In this document: one piece after another, positions 1-13,200 of the stretch
Layout of the letters: each line of letters opens with the position of its first letter
Position numbering within the stretch: the stretch's first letter is position 1
NCBI RefSeq assembly: GCF_002105155.1
Contig: NW_019028980.1
Span: 620,001 to 684,000, forward strand
Length of the DNA: 64,000 nt
Direction of reading: 5' to 3'
Source: Lobosporangium transversale
Taxonomy: Eukaryota; Mortierellomycota; Mortierellomycetes; Mortierellales; Mortierellaceae
Program-made: the position numbers and the translations under genes
The notes under the pieces: model-generated
The model's database searches: none
The model's input: the letters and a program-made list of their open reading frames with translations, nothing else
What the model was told of the DNA's origin: nothing

Positions 1-372
1 GGGTTCTCATCACCCTCTTCTAGTCTCCCAGTATTATCGATTTCGGGCCATCACAAGTCAGCTCCAGTTACTAGTCCTACAAGTAGTAGTAATTCTGTTA
101 CTTCAGTAGTAAGCTCTGGCACTTCTGGGGCATCGCCCTCGACAATGACGGCAAAACAAGATAAAAATGCAACCGTAATACCCCCACCAACTACCCATGT
201 TACGACACTATCATCGTCATCATCATTACCAACTTCATCTTCAGCAACCTCAATAGCCAAGCCAAAGCCCCATGTTAGGACTCCTATCCCACTTCCTCAT
301 AAGCCTATCCCACTTCCTCCGAAACCCAATGTTGCAGCAGGTTCAGGATCCATAAAGAAAAAGCACAAGTAA
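1..372 (+). CDS. C-terminal part of a Ser/Thr/Pro-rich protein, 5' end outside the window
   Basis: The frame starting at base 1 is open without interruption to a TAA at 370-372, giving about 123 residues. The visible part is almost entirely Ser, Thr, Val and Pro, with a late Pro/Lys-rich stretch (repeated PIPLP-type motifs) and a basic end, KKKHK. Nothing in it identifies a family. The first in-frame Met is at 145, but the open frame upstream has the same composition, so 145 is unlikely to be the true start. The segment is probably the disordered tail of a larger nuclear or cytoplasmic protein. The basic terminus could serve as a nuclear localisation signal, which is inference. AT-rich sequence with several AATAAA-like motifs follows the stop. 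Confidence 0.5.
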   Translation, partial: GFSSPSSSLPVLSISGHHKSAPVTSPTSSSNSVTSVVSSGTSGASPSTMTAKQDKNATVIPPPTTHVTTLSSSSSLPTSSSATSIAKPKPHVRTPIPLPHKPIPLPPKPNVAAGSGSIKKKHK

Positions 373-555
373 AATAATACAATATATATATGTATATGTA
401 GTGTCCTATTATGTATTGTGTAATTTGGTTTGTTTTGGTAACCAACCAAATAAAAGTAAAAATAAAAAGCGGGCACTGGTATCTCTCCTTGATTTGTTTT
501 TATTTTTCTACCCTTGTTCTACATAGATCTAGGGATATTTCTCCATGATCCCTTT

Positions 556-2491
556 TTATGATGCCATGATTTCATTGTAAACGCGCTGATCCTGTTGCAT
601 TTTTTCTACGATCCTGAATTTGTTCTCGTAAAACCGCTGTAACTCTGGATTATGGATGGGTTCAATAATATCCAAGGCCTCTGTCAGTCGCGTCATGGCA
701 TCCCATAACATACCTTGCATGTTAGCCTCTGGTCCTCTCTGTTGGGATTCATAAGCGACAGCACCACAAACTGCAGCGCCCACGACTACAGCGGCATCCC
801 CTCCACTTCCTGGCAAAACTACGGGCATCTGCATGATATCAGCAAGGACCTTAACAAAGACCCTATTCATCGATAACCCTCCAGAGATGCAAATTGTCTC
901 AATAACATAGCCCGCTTTCCTTAGAGCGTCCAAAATCTGTCGTGTGCCCAAGGCCAGTGCCTGGACCGTAGCCAGATAAAGTGCAGCAAGACCATCAATG
1001 GTGTAATTGCTGTTCAAATCTAATCCAGAGATAAGGCCTCGCATGGTTTCATCTGCAAAAGGTGATCGGTTGCCATGATGATCCGGGGTCATATGAAGCC
1101 GCTTAGTGAGAAAGGCGATATCAGGTAGTGATTGCTTTTGTGCCAAAGATTCGAGATGTTGATTGAGGTATTCGTAGACGGACACTTCTTTCTGAAGACT
1201 GCCTGATAAGGCTTTGGCTTTTTCTAATGCCTCATTGTAAGCTGGATGCGATTTGGTGAGATGGTCAATTAACTGACCTGTAGAAGATTGCCCTCCTTCC
1301 GCAACCCACATGTCTGGTAACATGACTCCATGGAATGGACCCCATACTCCTAAAAATAAAATAAAAAAACTGGAATGTCAGTGAGATTATAGAGCCATTT
1401 CAAAAAAAAAAAAAAAAAAAAAAAAAAAAAGCCTCTGCTTTGACTTTTCAATTTTCGGTACCTGGAACAAAGATGGGCCTATCGCTCATGACGAGGTAAC
1501 AGGATGATGTTCCACAGATCGAAGAAATCCGCTTACTGGCTTCGTCAACAGTTGCTTGCCGCCCATTCAATTTTGCTCCCAGAGTACCAATAGCACCCGC
1601 ATAAGCATCAATAACGGCACCCCCAACAGCAGTCCCTGGAACCAGGCCTAGCTCCTTAGCTGCTTGTTCACTTAGCCCACCAATATGCTCGCCTGCAAAG
1701 TGGACTTGCTTGCCTCCAGAATTGCCAACACCACATAACTTCTGAAAGTCGTCATCTGCAATGTCGCCCAACCCAATTTGTTGCAAGAACTCCACGGGCC
1801 AGCCCTGATGAATTGCTTTATCCCCATCGTCACTACTCTTATTAGCACCAACTTCAGGGCCAGCTTTGTAGCACCATTTACAAACAACAGAGCATCGACT
1901 AGGGAGATAGTCGCCCGTCGCCTTCCAAGTTAAAAAGTCAGGCAAGTCAAACAATCGTCCAATGGATTGCCATTGTTCCTTGGACATATTGTCCTTGAGC
2001 CATAGAGTTTTGGGTAACTCCATCTCTAAACTCATGGTCCCACCAATATTTTTGAGAATCTCATGTTGAGTTTCCGTAATACGAATTGCCTGTTCTTTTG
2101 CACGATGATCACACCACATGATGATGTTTCGGCTATGGTCTTCAAAGTTAGAACTAGGGGAGATAGATACCGGACGCGCAGTCTCGGGCGTGCCTGAAGT
2201 ATAAGCTACTAAGGAACAAGTCGCATCAAACCCAATGCCTCTGACCTGTGAAGGATCAACTTTTGATGAAGCCAAGGCAGCTTTGACAGATGTACAGATT
2301 GATGTCCATATCTCTTCACTAGATTGTTCAAAATAGTCTGGTGCTGGACGAGAGGTTGAGAAGGGGGTGGAATGAATCGCAAGGAGACGACCTTCTGAAG
2401 TGATGAGGGCAGCTCTAGCTGAACCAGAGCCAACGTCCACTCCAAGAAAGACGGTATTATTACTGTTACTTCTGTTGCTGGTCGATTGCAT
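556..2491 (-). CDS. FGGY-family carbohydrate kinase (ribulokinase-like, YDR109C/FGGY type)
   Basis: ATP-dependent sugar kinase of the FGGY family; the eukaryotic FGGY/YDR109C branch phosphorylates ribulose-type substrates (family knowledge, substrate inferred). Two exons, 2491-1462 and 1349-556, join in phase to give 607 residues. The N-terminal FGGY domain opens with the nucleotide-binding motif FLGVDVGSGSARAAL (about residues 15-29) and carries WCDHRA, typical of this branch. The C-terminal domain begins near SSICGTSSCYLVMS, with a second glycine-rich patch (SGGDAAVVVGAAV) near the end. The 112-nt intron contains a 30-nt A run at 1401-1430 (T on the coding strand). Length is normal for the family. 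Start chosen at the first ATG, just before the GVDVGS motif. Likely a soluble cytosolic enzyme of pentose or pentitol salvage. Confidence 0.85.
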
Positions 2492-2666
2492 CTTCCTTCC
2501 AAGTGACCTAACCTGAGACGCGTGATGTGTATGCGTGTTTATTAAACAAGAGCTTTAAACAGAAGCAAGGCAAAAAGGGGTTTCTGCATTACTGCACTCC
2601 CTGACGTGACTTGTTGCCATAAGTGGAGGAATGAATGAATGTCTAGGACTAGAAAAAAAACCAGCT

Positions 2667-2670
<4 letters not shown>

Positions 2671-2707
<37 letters not shown>
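2671..2707. repeat. (CT)n microsatellite in the 5' region of the STRIPAK gene
   Basis: A nearly pure CT dinucleotide run of about 37 nt lies 60 nt upstream of the start codon at 2767. Pyrimidine tracts like this are common in fungal core promoters, but no function can be shown here. Confidence 0.8.
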
Positions 2708-2710
<3 letters not shown>

Positions 2711-2766
2711 TACAGGAACAAAGCACAATCAATTCACACTATTCCCTTGTCAATTCTTTAACGAAC

Positions 2767-5700
2767 ATGGCAGACAATCCAGCGCAAGATTCAATCACTA
2801 TGGCTCAGCTGAAGCAGTTCGTGAGCACACTGCCCTCAAAGCAGAAGGTTAGACTCACGTACCTCCTATCATCTTAAGGCATTGGTAAACTGTAGTGTTC
2901 AACAAAGGTTTACTGAGCTTTTTTCTATTTCTTTTTCACTTTTATTATAATAACAAGCTTGAACCAGTGCATTTTCACTACGCGGACATGGACACACCTT
3001 CGGCTGAGATTGACGAGTTTTATGGCTACACAGAAATTCAACAGTTTCTTGAAAATCAAGAAAACTTTCTGAAAAATTACGATGGAGGTAAAAAGAATAT
3101 AAAGAGTACAATTGAATAAGGAAGAGACGTCGTAGAAGAGAAGAAACCTCTATGTAATTGTATATGGCTTGACAGAGAAATCCTTTATCCTGCTCGCTAG
3201 TCTGGCAAAAGAGCTCTGTGTCTGAAAGAGAGGCCTACGCAGAATATTTGCTGGATTTTTTGGATCAAAAAGATGATGCTAGTCGACTTTCCGTTGCTCA
3301 ACAGCTGATCTACATCTCTCAAGGTAATCATAAAAATCTTGTTAAAGAAAAAGAAAAGGAAGAAAAAAATCCTAACAGGTCATTGCTTTTTTTCTTGGTT
3401 CTTATGTTAGGGGCCTATTCTGGCGTGGCAAATGAAGATGACCACAGGGACTGGATCATCAAAAACAACCAAATGTTACGGAAGCTCGGCGCATTTCAAA
3501 TCTACTACGACGCACTCAGGATTGCATGCTCCAAGTAAATGGAACAGGTTAATAATGAAATTTATCCACAAAGCAAAGTTTTAATAACCGAGGAGTGGAC
3601 GCTGAGTGGCTGTGTTTCTTGCTTTCTGCCATCTTAGATTGGCGAACGATCCAGGGATTGTTGTTGAAATTGAAGCATTGGTTACACTACTTTACATGCT
3701 TGTGGTGTCGCATGAGGAAGATTCAGAGTTTATGGGCGAATTAGGTAAGGTTATAAGTAGTCTCCATAATTCATATCATTCTATTATGAAAGCTATAATA
3801 AAAGACTCTAACCAAACAAGATGGTCTTTTGGTTTTACTGACTCCATCCAACCTTTCTAGCAACTACAAATCCCTCCATAACCGTGTTCTTATACGACCA
3901 GATATGTGTCCGCCCTGCAAAAGATCAATATTACCCACTAAAAAAGGTAAAGTGGGTGAACCAGTCGTCTTGAAGGGATTGAGAAATGAAAGAAGACATA
4001 CACTAATGCATATGTAGGTTTTGTGCAATATCGTTTCAGATGCTTCTGCTTCTTTGGAAAGTTCTACGAACTACCCTTGGAGGAACTGATGATTTCCCAA
4101 TGCTAAAGAGCGCTGCTCGCAGGATGATGGGCTACCCACCTATACTTGCTAGCAGTATAATAGCTCAAAAGTCTGATCCACTCGATTATCTGGAGTACCA
4201 GTCCGAAATGAGCCAAAAGTACCCAGCCTATATACCCACAACTACTTCTCGCTGCGGTAGCTGCCCTTCACTCCCCATTTCGACAATTGCTAATGTTTTG
4301 CAGGCAAAAACATTGACTGGCGTCGCAGGAGGAGGCGCCAATATCACTAGCTCTCAAACTACAAAGACTGGAGGATTAGGAACAGGATCTACAGGGAAAT
4401 CAGGGAAAGGAATAGGGAACGGTCCTGGTGGAGCAAATGGAACGCAACCCTTTATATTTCCATCTTCGTCCATGAGAAGCTCGACTCCGAAATCAATTAT
4501 AGAAGCAGAGGAGCTATTCAAAAGAAACATGTACATTTCCACTGCAACCTTGCAGATATATCACGAAAAGAAATTAATGACAGATAGACGATATAGATCT
4601 GCGAACGATGCAGAAGACCAGGATTCAGGGAGAGCGCTAGAGTACAGACAACCAGCTTCCGTTCGAAACAAGCCCAGGCGAAGAAGCTTGATGCGCAAAT
4701 CGAATGGAAACGGTAACCAGGGCGATGATGAAGCTGAAGATGCTAGTAATGAGGAAGAGGAGGCATCAGATGATGATGGCTATCCAAAGCCGAGTATCAA
4801 GTTGGATGACGCGGGCAATAACATCCAGCCTGTGAGCGACAAAGAGAGGGAACGTATCGAGCGCATCGAGCACATCTACGTAAGTTTTTGATCTCAAGGA
4901 GTTTTCATGTTCTGTTTTGACTGGGTACCAAACAATTTGGGAATTTTTTGACAAATGGCCAAACCGCTCGTTCTATTAGAGAGAAATTGTACCAAGGATG
5001 GCTCAGATCCAGGTTACATTGTTAAAGACGCTACTGGTATGCATCAAAATAAGTGGGGCATCCTCGGGCAGGGAAGCATCGTCTGCTGCAGAGACAGAGG
5101 GCAAGGAGCCTACTGATTCATTCACCAGAGTCAACGACATTCGCGAACACGAAATCATGGCCAAAGCTGTCTCAAGCATTCTCCTTCTTCAGCTTCAACA
5201 TTTCAAGATTTATCATGTTTTGGCTTTTAATTATGTTTGTCAACTTTTGGTTGATTCGAATTGTTTGCTTTTATTGCTCAAGATTTTCGGAAACGCCGAA
5301 AATCCAGGAAATATTCATACAAAAAATGAGCTTGAAGAGTACAACTTTTTCAAGTATTGCTCCATCCTTCGGGAGACTACTTCATCATCGGTGTCAAACC
5401 CCGAGCAGGCTCGAACGGCGATACTTATGGCAGCGGTTTCCGACATTGGGGACCCTTTACCAGTTAACTATGTTTGTAGACGTAACATGTTTGCAATCAT
5501 CAACTTGCTACGCGTGTTACAAAAATTGACCAAGAACAAGACGCATCGGATCTTGCTCTTGGTCCAGTACAAATCCTCGGCCATTCTGAAGCGTTTGTTG
5601 AAAATCAATCATCCAGATCTTCAGAAATACGTATACAAAGCACTGAAGAGCCAAGTGCCATTCTTAGGTCGTAAATGGCGGTCATCTCATATGAAAGTCA

Positions 5701-6800
5701 TTACAGGAATTTACATCTACTGTCGTTCGAATCTAAGGGACGATTGGATTTCGGGCGCGGATGTGGAAAAGGATTTGGAGGATGCGCTTCCTGCGGAACA
5801 GCAGCTGCGGAATATGATTCGGCATTACCACGACCGCTTGCATCCAAATGCATTGGTACCTGACCCAGGAGCACAGGCAAAGAACGGCAAGAATAACAAC
5901 GGAAGCAGTCAGTATTCCGGACCCAAGTATGACTGGCAGGAGATTTACGAGGCACATGCGTCTATCCCAGATGCAGGAGCTATTGACCACTGTACCAGCA
6001 ATGGGTCGAGATCAGATGGCGAGGATAGCGTCAAGAGTGGACATAGCAGCCGAAGTAATAGCACCAGCGCGTCTTCGTTAGGTTCAGAGCGGAAACGAGA
6101 TCTGACCATGAGTGACATTGAGCTGGATGCTGGATTTGAAGAAAATTATGAAGAATGGCTCGAGGCAGAAGTCTTTGGCAAGAAGAATACGCCAAGTTTG
6201 TTGGAACCACCCAACTTCAAGTATAGCGATTATTATGATGATAAAACTGATATTCCGTTCCTCAGCAAACCTGGAGATGGATCAGGCTGGGATACCCCTG
6301 CAGTAATGCCTTCGGATGACGAGGATTTTTATGGAAGTGCTTTCAGCTTTAGGAAATGGGAGGATGAAGAGCTCTTCAAGCAAATCGACTGGACACCCAA
6401 CTTGTACGGGATGGATGCCTCAACAGAGCAGCAGTATTATCTGGATCATGTCTCAGATTTCTCTCAGAGCGAAATCTATTACAACTATGATTATAAATAT
6501 GGTTATGAGGACGGTGGAGTGGATGCAGACACTGGCGTTGACATTGCAACAAGTCAAGGAACAGAGGGCTCGGGTGGCAGCAATAGTGTTGGTAGAAATA
6601 GTGTGGGTAGAAAAGGACTAGGGATGCGACGCCGCTCACAGTCGTTGCGAGTTCGAAAGTCAGAGGTTGGTGATACAGAATGGATTGATGATGATGCCCA
6701 AGAGGAGGTTATGCATGCCTATGGCCCATCACCTGCGACTCACATGTTAGATCAGCCTGATCCTGACTTTACTGATGCGTATGATCCATACGAGCCATGA
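2767..6800 (+). CDS. STRIPAK complex subunit, STRIP1/2-Far11-HAM-2 family
   Basis: Scaffold of the striatin-interacting phosphatase and kinase complex (PP2A with striatin and germinal-centre kinases), which in fungi controls hyphal fusion, septation and mating. Eight exons close in phase: 2767-2847, 2958-3087, 3201-3323, 3411-3534, 3638-3744, 3861-3946, 4040-4879 and 4980-6800, total 1,103 residues. The N1221-like N-terminal region shows HYADMDTPSAEIDEFYGYTE and, around residue 220, LLLLWKVLRTTLGGTDDF followed by MLKSAARRMMGYP, both hallmarks of the family. The DUF3402-like second half starts near IYREIVPRMAQIQVTLLKTLL. A Gly/Ser-rich and acidic linker separates the halves, and the C-terminus is acidic and probably disordered. 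Length matches fungal Far11/HAM-2. The start ATG lies behind a CT-rich promoter segment. Confidence 0.9.
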
Positions 6801-6975
6801 TACTCCACCCCTCGCCAATTGATTAAGATAAAAATAACAATAAAAAAACACTAGCCATCGGATAAGAACATAGGATCAAGGTTGGAAAATATAACAATCT
6901 GATTAATGTACAATGCTGTGGCCATACAGATATTATATTGTGCTTCACAACGGCTATTATAGTTTCTCCATTCCT

Positions 6976-8051
6976 TCATGCACTCTTTTCTTTACTGAAA
7001 GTGTGCGTAGTTATCACAACATCTTCCGGAAGCTTTGGGGCCTTCTTCCTTCTGTTTGCTCCTCCAACAGCTGATGAAGCATGCCGCGAGTATAAATATG
7101 CTTCACAGGCCACAATCAATATGAACGCTGCGAATGCCAATAAAACACGCTTTGTAAACGAGAAAGAAAAAAAAAATGTAAGTAACAGCTACCAAGTTCA
7201 GACAAAATAAATAGACAAGTTGAGGTAGTATATTACTAGATGGAAGAAGCCCCTTACCATTCCCAGGTCCTCAGTAAAGTGCGCCGATATCATGAAGACT
7301 GCTGTGAAGACTGCAGCACCCGTGTAGAGAACATTTACAATCCCGATAGCATGTGCCTTGATGTCCTTCATATCCTTGATGTCTTGCCGAATATTGTTGG
7401 CGATAGAGGTGGACGATGTAGGGTCAACGCAAGAGATCATGCGTTGGTACTCTTTCTCAGCCGCCTGAGCTCTGAAAGTGTCCATAAGTCGCTCTAACTC
7501 AGGAGTCTTGTGGATATAAACGAAAAGATGATTGATAAGTCTTTAAAGAGGTGCAAACTCTGGATGAGTTCCAGTAGTATCCTGGAATGCTTTTTTTTCT
7601 ATGCTCACAGCCATACCCGCTCTCTAGGCGCTGCCTTGGGAACATATATGGAGCTCCCTTTGATCATGGTATGGATCCAATCCTCTGATGCCTCTATTTT
7701 ATTTGCCAAAACAAAAGAAACAAATCAGCTTCAAAATAAGCCAAAAAAAAAGAAAAAAAAAAAAAAAGTCCATTTGTTTGTAGCCTAACCTTTCTCTGTG
7801 TCTGTATCGTTGTCTCTATACTTCAAGAGTAGCGCAGAAACTCTCCTAACCAGTTCCAAATCAACGTATAGCGGCGACTGTGTTTTTGCGTTATCTAAAA
7901 TGGATTCTACAGCCTTGACTGTCTTGAGTTCCGCACTATTCAATGTTATTCCTGATTCCCTCTCTTCTATTACTGCTGCTGCTGACTTTGTCTTGGTATA
8001 GAGCTTCGTAAAAGCCTTGTCAAGGCGTGGTGTCCATTCTAAATTCACCAT
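6976..8051 (-). CDS. VMA12: ER V-ATPase assembly factor VMA12/VPH2 (TMEM199 family)
   Basis: ER membrane protein that, with Vma21 and Vma22, assembles the V0 sector of the vacuolar H+-ATPase. Four exons join in phase: 8051-7790, 7693-7617, 7506-7258 and 7149-6976, giving 253 residues. The soluble N-terminal part contains LVRRVSALLLKYRD and then DWIHTMIKGSSIYVPKAAP, the conserved hydrophobic and pro-rich core. ELERLM and EKEYQRMISCVD precede two transmembrane helices, IVNVLYTGAAVFTAVFMISAHF and VLLAFAAFILIVACEAYLYSRH, with a short tail ending in a Lys-rich cytosolic stretch. This is the usual architecture and length for the family. It is convergent with the STRIPAK gene; only about 175 nt separate the two stop codons. 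Confidence 0.85.
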
Positions 8052-8921
8052 TTTCTCTTAGCAGTTGCTTTTGGCTTTTTTTTTTGCTGTGAATGAAGAA
8101 CTCAAGTCAGGCGGAGCACCCATGCCTATTTAATCTTCGATTTTGTGGCATCATGTGATTAAGCGATGACTGCAGTCACCTCACAAAGGTGAGGAATTTT
8201 ATTTCATAATCTCGCCACTATGAAACAAGCGAAACTCTCAAAGTTCGCACGGTATGGCTGTGAAGAGCCAATTCGTATCCATGTTTTTCTCTACCAATGT
8301 ACACCGTGATCGGTACTCGAAGTCCATCCTTCCGATGTGGCCTGTTGCGCCCGTGAAAAGCCGCGGAGGCTGGCGTGCCGACTCTAGCTTAGGACGACTT
8401 TAATTTTTTTCTATTCGATCAAATCCACTGGCATGTGGACCCAAATCTTGCGGGATTGTCTGAAATTTCTACTTTGGACTCCGTCAAACTTTTTGTGATC
8501 ATCGCTGTCCTAGTCAAGTGGAAAGGTAGGAAGAAAAAAAATTTAACCTCACGTGAGACTTCACAGTGTCTATTCTTAAAGCTTGTTTTGATATGTCAGC
8601 GAATGGATCATGGAAATATAACAGCCATTGGATCAGGATGTGTCATGCAGGAGATGTGGGTAGTGTAGAAATCTCATTGGTCCTTTGTCAAACAGGGATC
8701 ACAAAAAGATCACGCCATCCACTTCCCCAGAAGGACGAATGAGGATTCACGAAGCAAATGAAGAAGATTAAGGTCAAAAGGAATGAAGATTGGAATCTTC
8801 AAACGCTCACTCATTCCTTCATTCCTCAGTTTTCACTTTGCTACTCAAACACCTTCTTGCAGAGACACATACTCATTACTTACTTTCCTTATAACAGCCA
8901 TCAGCAGACAATTATCAATAT
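8052..8921. other. Spacer: VMA12 promoter and left flank of the retrotransposon
   Basis: No credible coding frame. It should hold the VMA12 promoter near 8052-8200. I looked here for a 5' LTR matching the TGTTACGTCCCG start of the right-hand LTR, and for a tRNA-iMet primer-binding site, and found neither. The left end of the retrotransposon is therefore undefined or lost. Confidence 0.6.
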
Positions 8922-10250
8922 GCCTTCTAACAATTCTCCCTCAACAGAAGGCAGACATCTTGGAGGTCTTAGTGAGACAAACTGAAGACTTAAATAGTTC
9001 TATTGAACATATGGAGGAGGTCAGAAATGGCTTATCTTCAAGCGAGGACATTTCGATTGATAGATCGAGTGTGTCTGAAGCAGATAGTCACCGTATAACG
9101 GTGAAATGGGATCCTGCTAATCCCGAACATGACGCACTTCACCGAATCTTCAAAGAAGGGAACATTCCCTTGATGGAAGATTCAGAAGAGGTAGACTATA
9201 CCAAGGTCAAGAAGAAAACGTTCGCGGATGCGCCTATGCTTGATTTAGACGTGTCCAAGGTTCCCGGCAAGAATATGGTCAAGGAAATAGTAATCAGGAT
9301 TGTCACTTTCCGTGATGACTTTGAGAGGATATTCCGTCGTAATCTTTCTGATGTTCTTTTCGACAAACTAGCATGGGATTACTTATCCCTCTGCATTTCC
9401 AAAGTGTCCGGCCTGGTGCGCGAGACTATGACGACCTCATCAAGAAAGTGCCTCTTCAAGACAGGACCTGGTCTCGGGCAGTTACATGCTTGAACAAAGC
9501 TCTACATTCTAGGGGCTTACATCGCTGATATGGCGCTAGTTATGAGGCCTGAGAAGAATGACACCATTAGGTCGTTCGCACAACGATTGCTACCTCTGGT
9601 TGAGGCAGCTGGAATCCCAGATGATGGCTGCTATATGCTCATCAAAGCTTTATGCAATCATCTGTCCGACGTAGGATTTCAAGCTGTCATCAAGGAATTC
9701 GGCTCAGTGAAAAGTGTTAGCTCTTTGAAGGAGTTTCTAGAGTTCCTAGAAAAGACACCAGGTGCCTTAGGTGAGAAACGAACCGATGACGCCCATTGGT
9801 TTATCCAGAAGTATGGAGGAGACGCTGGAGAACAGTATTTGCGATCCATCAAGTCCAGATCGGAATACACTCCTAGAGAGGTTCAGAGATCTAGTCATAA
9901 AAGATCTCGACCTAATGCCAATCCGTCAAGTGATAGAGAAGCCAAGAAGGCTAAACCATTCAAGGTCTGGTGTAAGGGAACGGAGAAGTGTAGGTCAAAT
10001 CCGTACAAACATGCCCCGGAGGACTGTCGCTATGCTAAGGATCAAGTCAGAGAGTATTCTAAGGATAAGCCCAAGGACGTCAAGAGAACTGATGTGCGCA
10101 AGCCGCTTGTCTCAGTCAGTGCTTTTAAGAGGATTAGTGATAATGCGCTCATAAGAGACATAATTCCGAATAAAGAATCCTTCTTTTCCTCGTACTCAAT
10201 TGTTGAGAAAGCTTGTATCAAGCACCTAGGGGCTTTCAAAGGTCCTGCTC
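8922..10250 (+). pseudogene. Broken gag of the gypsy element
   Basis: Probable start is ATG 8922, but the frame slips near 8945, since the region from there to 9415 is read in another phase. Further breaks lie near 9420 and 9510, and the frame then runs from 9530 through the gag C-terminus. A capsid-like helical region (about 9530-9870, with DDAHWFIQKYGGDAGEQYL) is followed by a basic segment and a Cys-rich motif CKGTEKCRSNPYKHAPEDC (C-x5-C-x6-H-x4-C), spaced differently from the canonical CCHC knuckle. Gag identity rests on position and this motif rather than on a named domain. Confidence 0.7.
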
Positions 10251-13200
10251 CTGGTGATAACAGAATAGCTGTGCCTATATTTATAAATGGGCAACAATAT
10301 ACAGCATTGTTAGATCCAGGCGCCACAACTTCTTTGCTCAGTAAGGAAATAGCCATAGAGCAAGGAAGTAGCCATAGAGCAAGGAAGTAGCCATAGAGCA
10401 AGGAAGTAGCCATAAAGCAAGGAAGTAGCCATAGAGCAAGGTATTCGCTATGGTCGAGTACCAGGAGAATCTATAGCAATGATAGAAAAAGGGACTAGCA
10501 CGGATAATGCCATTACTTGTGAAAGTCCAACTGGTCTGCAACAATAGATCTGGAGAATATCAATTGTCGGTCATGGACATTGAGTATTATGACTTCGTGT
10601 TGGGAATGGATCTCTTCGCTAGACTCGGCTTTTCCATCACGGGAATAGCCATGCCGGAGATACGAGAGGAGGAATCCCTATGGGTCCCATATGATGAAAA
10701 ACCTCAAGTCATTCCGTCACAAACTTCAGAAAGAGAAAACAATGCTGAATTCAAAGCATTGAAAGAAAAGTTCCTGTTAGCACTGGAGCCTTATTTACAG
10801 GCGAATGAAGCCATCTCGCCAAATTCATTTTGCAATCTTGATACAATGAAGGTCCAGCTAAAGGTTAAACCCACCTGTATCATCCAGGAAAGATCTCGCC
10901 CATTCCATTCGCAAATTGAAAAAGAAGAAGTGGAAAAGACCATCCCGAAGTGGCAAGAAACGGGTGTTATCGTTCCAGCACCTAAGGGGTGTCCGTATAA
11001 TAACTCCCTGACAATGGCAGCACGCCGTGACCTGGATGGTAATATTCTGAAATATAGAGTATGCCTTGATCCAAGAACGTTGAATCGTCAACTAGAGGAT
11101 ACTGATGTCTTCCCTCTACCATTAATCACTGATATCCAACAGAGGGTAGCAGGGCATCTGTATTTCACCGCAATTGATCTGTCTCAGGCGTATCATCGCA
11201 TGCCTGTAGAGAAATCAAGCCAACCACTAACTGCATTTACGTACGGTGGTAGCAATATATGTTTGCTAGAGCACCTTTTGGTTTAAAACCCCTCACGAGT
11301 ATCTTCCAAAGAGGAATGTCACAACTCTTAGATGATCTGCACTTTGCTGACAATTATGTGGATGACATTATTGTCTATTCGCACACAGCAGAGGATCATA
11401 TTCTTCATGTCAGCATTGTCATAGAAAGGCTTACAGCTGCAAAGTTGATAATCAATAGAGAAAAGAGTAAATTCCTTAGTACAGAAGTGCTACTACTGAG
11501 GTTCATAATCAACAAAGAAGGCCGCAAAATAGATATCAACAAGGTTGCTAATGTGCATTCATGGACACCACCTACCAATAAGAAGATGGTTCAACGCTAT
11601 TTAGGCCTCTTCAATTATTTTAGGGAGTATATACCCTTGTACAGCACGCTCACAGCACCTCTAGATGCCCTGCGCAATGCCAAAGGCACTTTTGATCTTA
11701 ATAAGGAGCAAATGCGAAGCTTTAACAGCATCAGATCACTTATAGCCCAAGCTCCAGCCTTATCGTTCCCTAATTTCACTCCACAGATGCCTCTAACTTA
11801 GGCATAGGAGCTGTCCTATATCAGCTACCAGGTGGCAAGGAAGATGAAATCAAGATCAACTACATATCCTTTCAAGCCAGAGCATTGCATAAGCATGAGA
11901 AAAATTACCCAGCTTACAAGAAGGAACTCTTAGCAATTATTTTTGCACTAATGAAATTTCACCATTACCTTTGGGGAAGAAGATTTACATTATATACTGA
12001 TCACAGACCTCTGACGTATATTCATGAGCAGAAGGAGGGAGTTGCCACAAATAATCCTGAATTGGAAGGCCACTCTGCTCAACTATGATTTTGAATGTAT
12101 TTATCGTCCAGGCCTGCTGAACATTATTCCAGACGCATTATCTCGCGCATTTCCTGAGGAATTGTGGAAGTCTCCTAAAGAAGAACAAGTTACATGTTCT
12201 ACGAGTCGGCAGATTGCTTCTATGAGGCGAGAAACAGAGACTACCGAGAATGTTCAGGCAGCTCCACAGTCATCTGATTCGCAGCAGCTGCCTTCCACTC
12301 TACACGTTATTGATATAACTGCTCCTTACTCTCATCAACTTCAGTTGGAGGATGCTTCTAGAAAAATCATCCAAGATCCTGAAGGAAAGCTTCAGCATCT
12401 TCGCCTAGCACACGAATTCGGTCATCCTGGAGGAAATGCCATGGTTACTGCTACCCATGCTAAAGACTTTACTTGGCCTAAATTGAGAGATGGTTGTCTC
12501 AAATGGGTTAGCCAATGTGGACCATGCCAAAGATTCAACATAGCTAGAAAGGGGTATCATCCTTTAACTGCCATACATGCCAGACTCCCAGGGGAACACA
12601 TAGCATTCGATTTAGCCTCATTTGAAACCAGTTCCAGAGGTAATAACTACGCTTTAGTGGTGGCTGATATCTGCACAAGATTTGTATTCCTGGAGCCTCT
12701 GCCTGATAAGGAAGCCATTACGGTGGGCAGCACCCTCTTCAAGCTATTCTTCTCTATTGGATTCCCTAAAATTATCCAAACTGATAATGGCACTGAATTC
12801 GTCAATGGAGTGTCACGTCTCATAACGCAAAGTTGCAAATAGAGCATAGACTCTCCACGTCATATCGTCCATGCTCGAATGGTGTAGCGGAGAGGTTTGC
12901 CCGCACATTTAAGAACATCCTCAGAAAACAACTCGAAGGCATACAGGATGATTGGGACATCCATCTTCCAATGGTTCAGCTCCAAATGAATACTAGAGTC
13001 GCGAGTCTGCATCATTCAACGCCATTCTCATTATTCTATGGACGCTCATTTGCAGGACTAACGGATTTTTCCTCAGCCGAGTCACATCTCCTGTCTGAAG
13101 AAGAATTACAGAACAGATTGGAATATCTCACCGCGTTAGTTTTCCCTGCTATCGATGATAAGAGTTCTGACACGCAAAAGAGAATGGTGGAGAAATTCAA

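Noticed and set aside
8783-9493. 236-codon frame taken as a gag start at 8783
   Set aside because: The first 45 residues are hydrophobic junk; the likely gag ATG is 8922 in another frame, with a shift near 8945.
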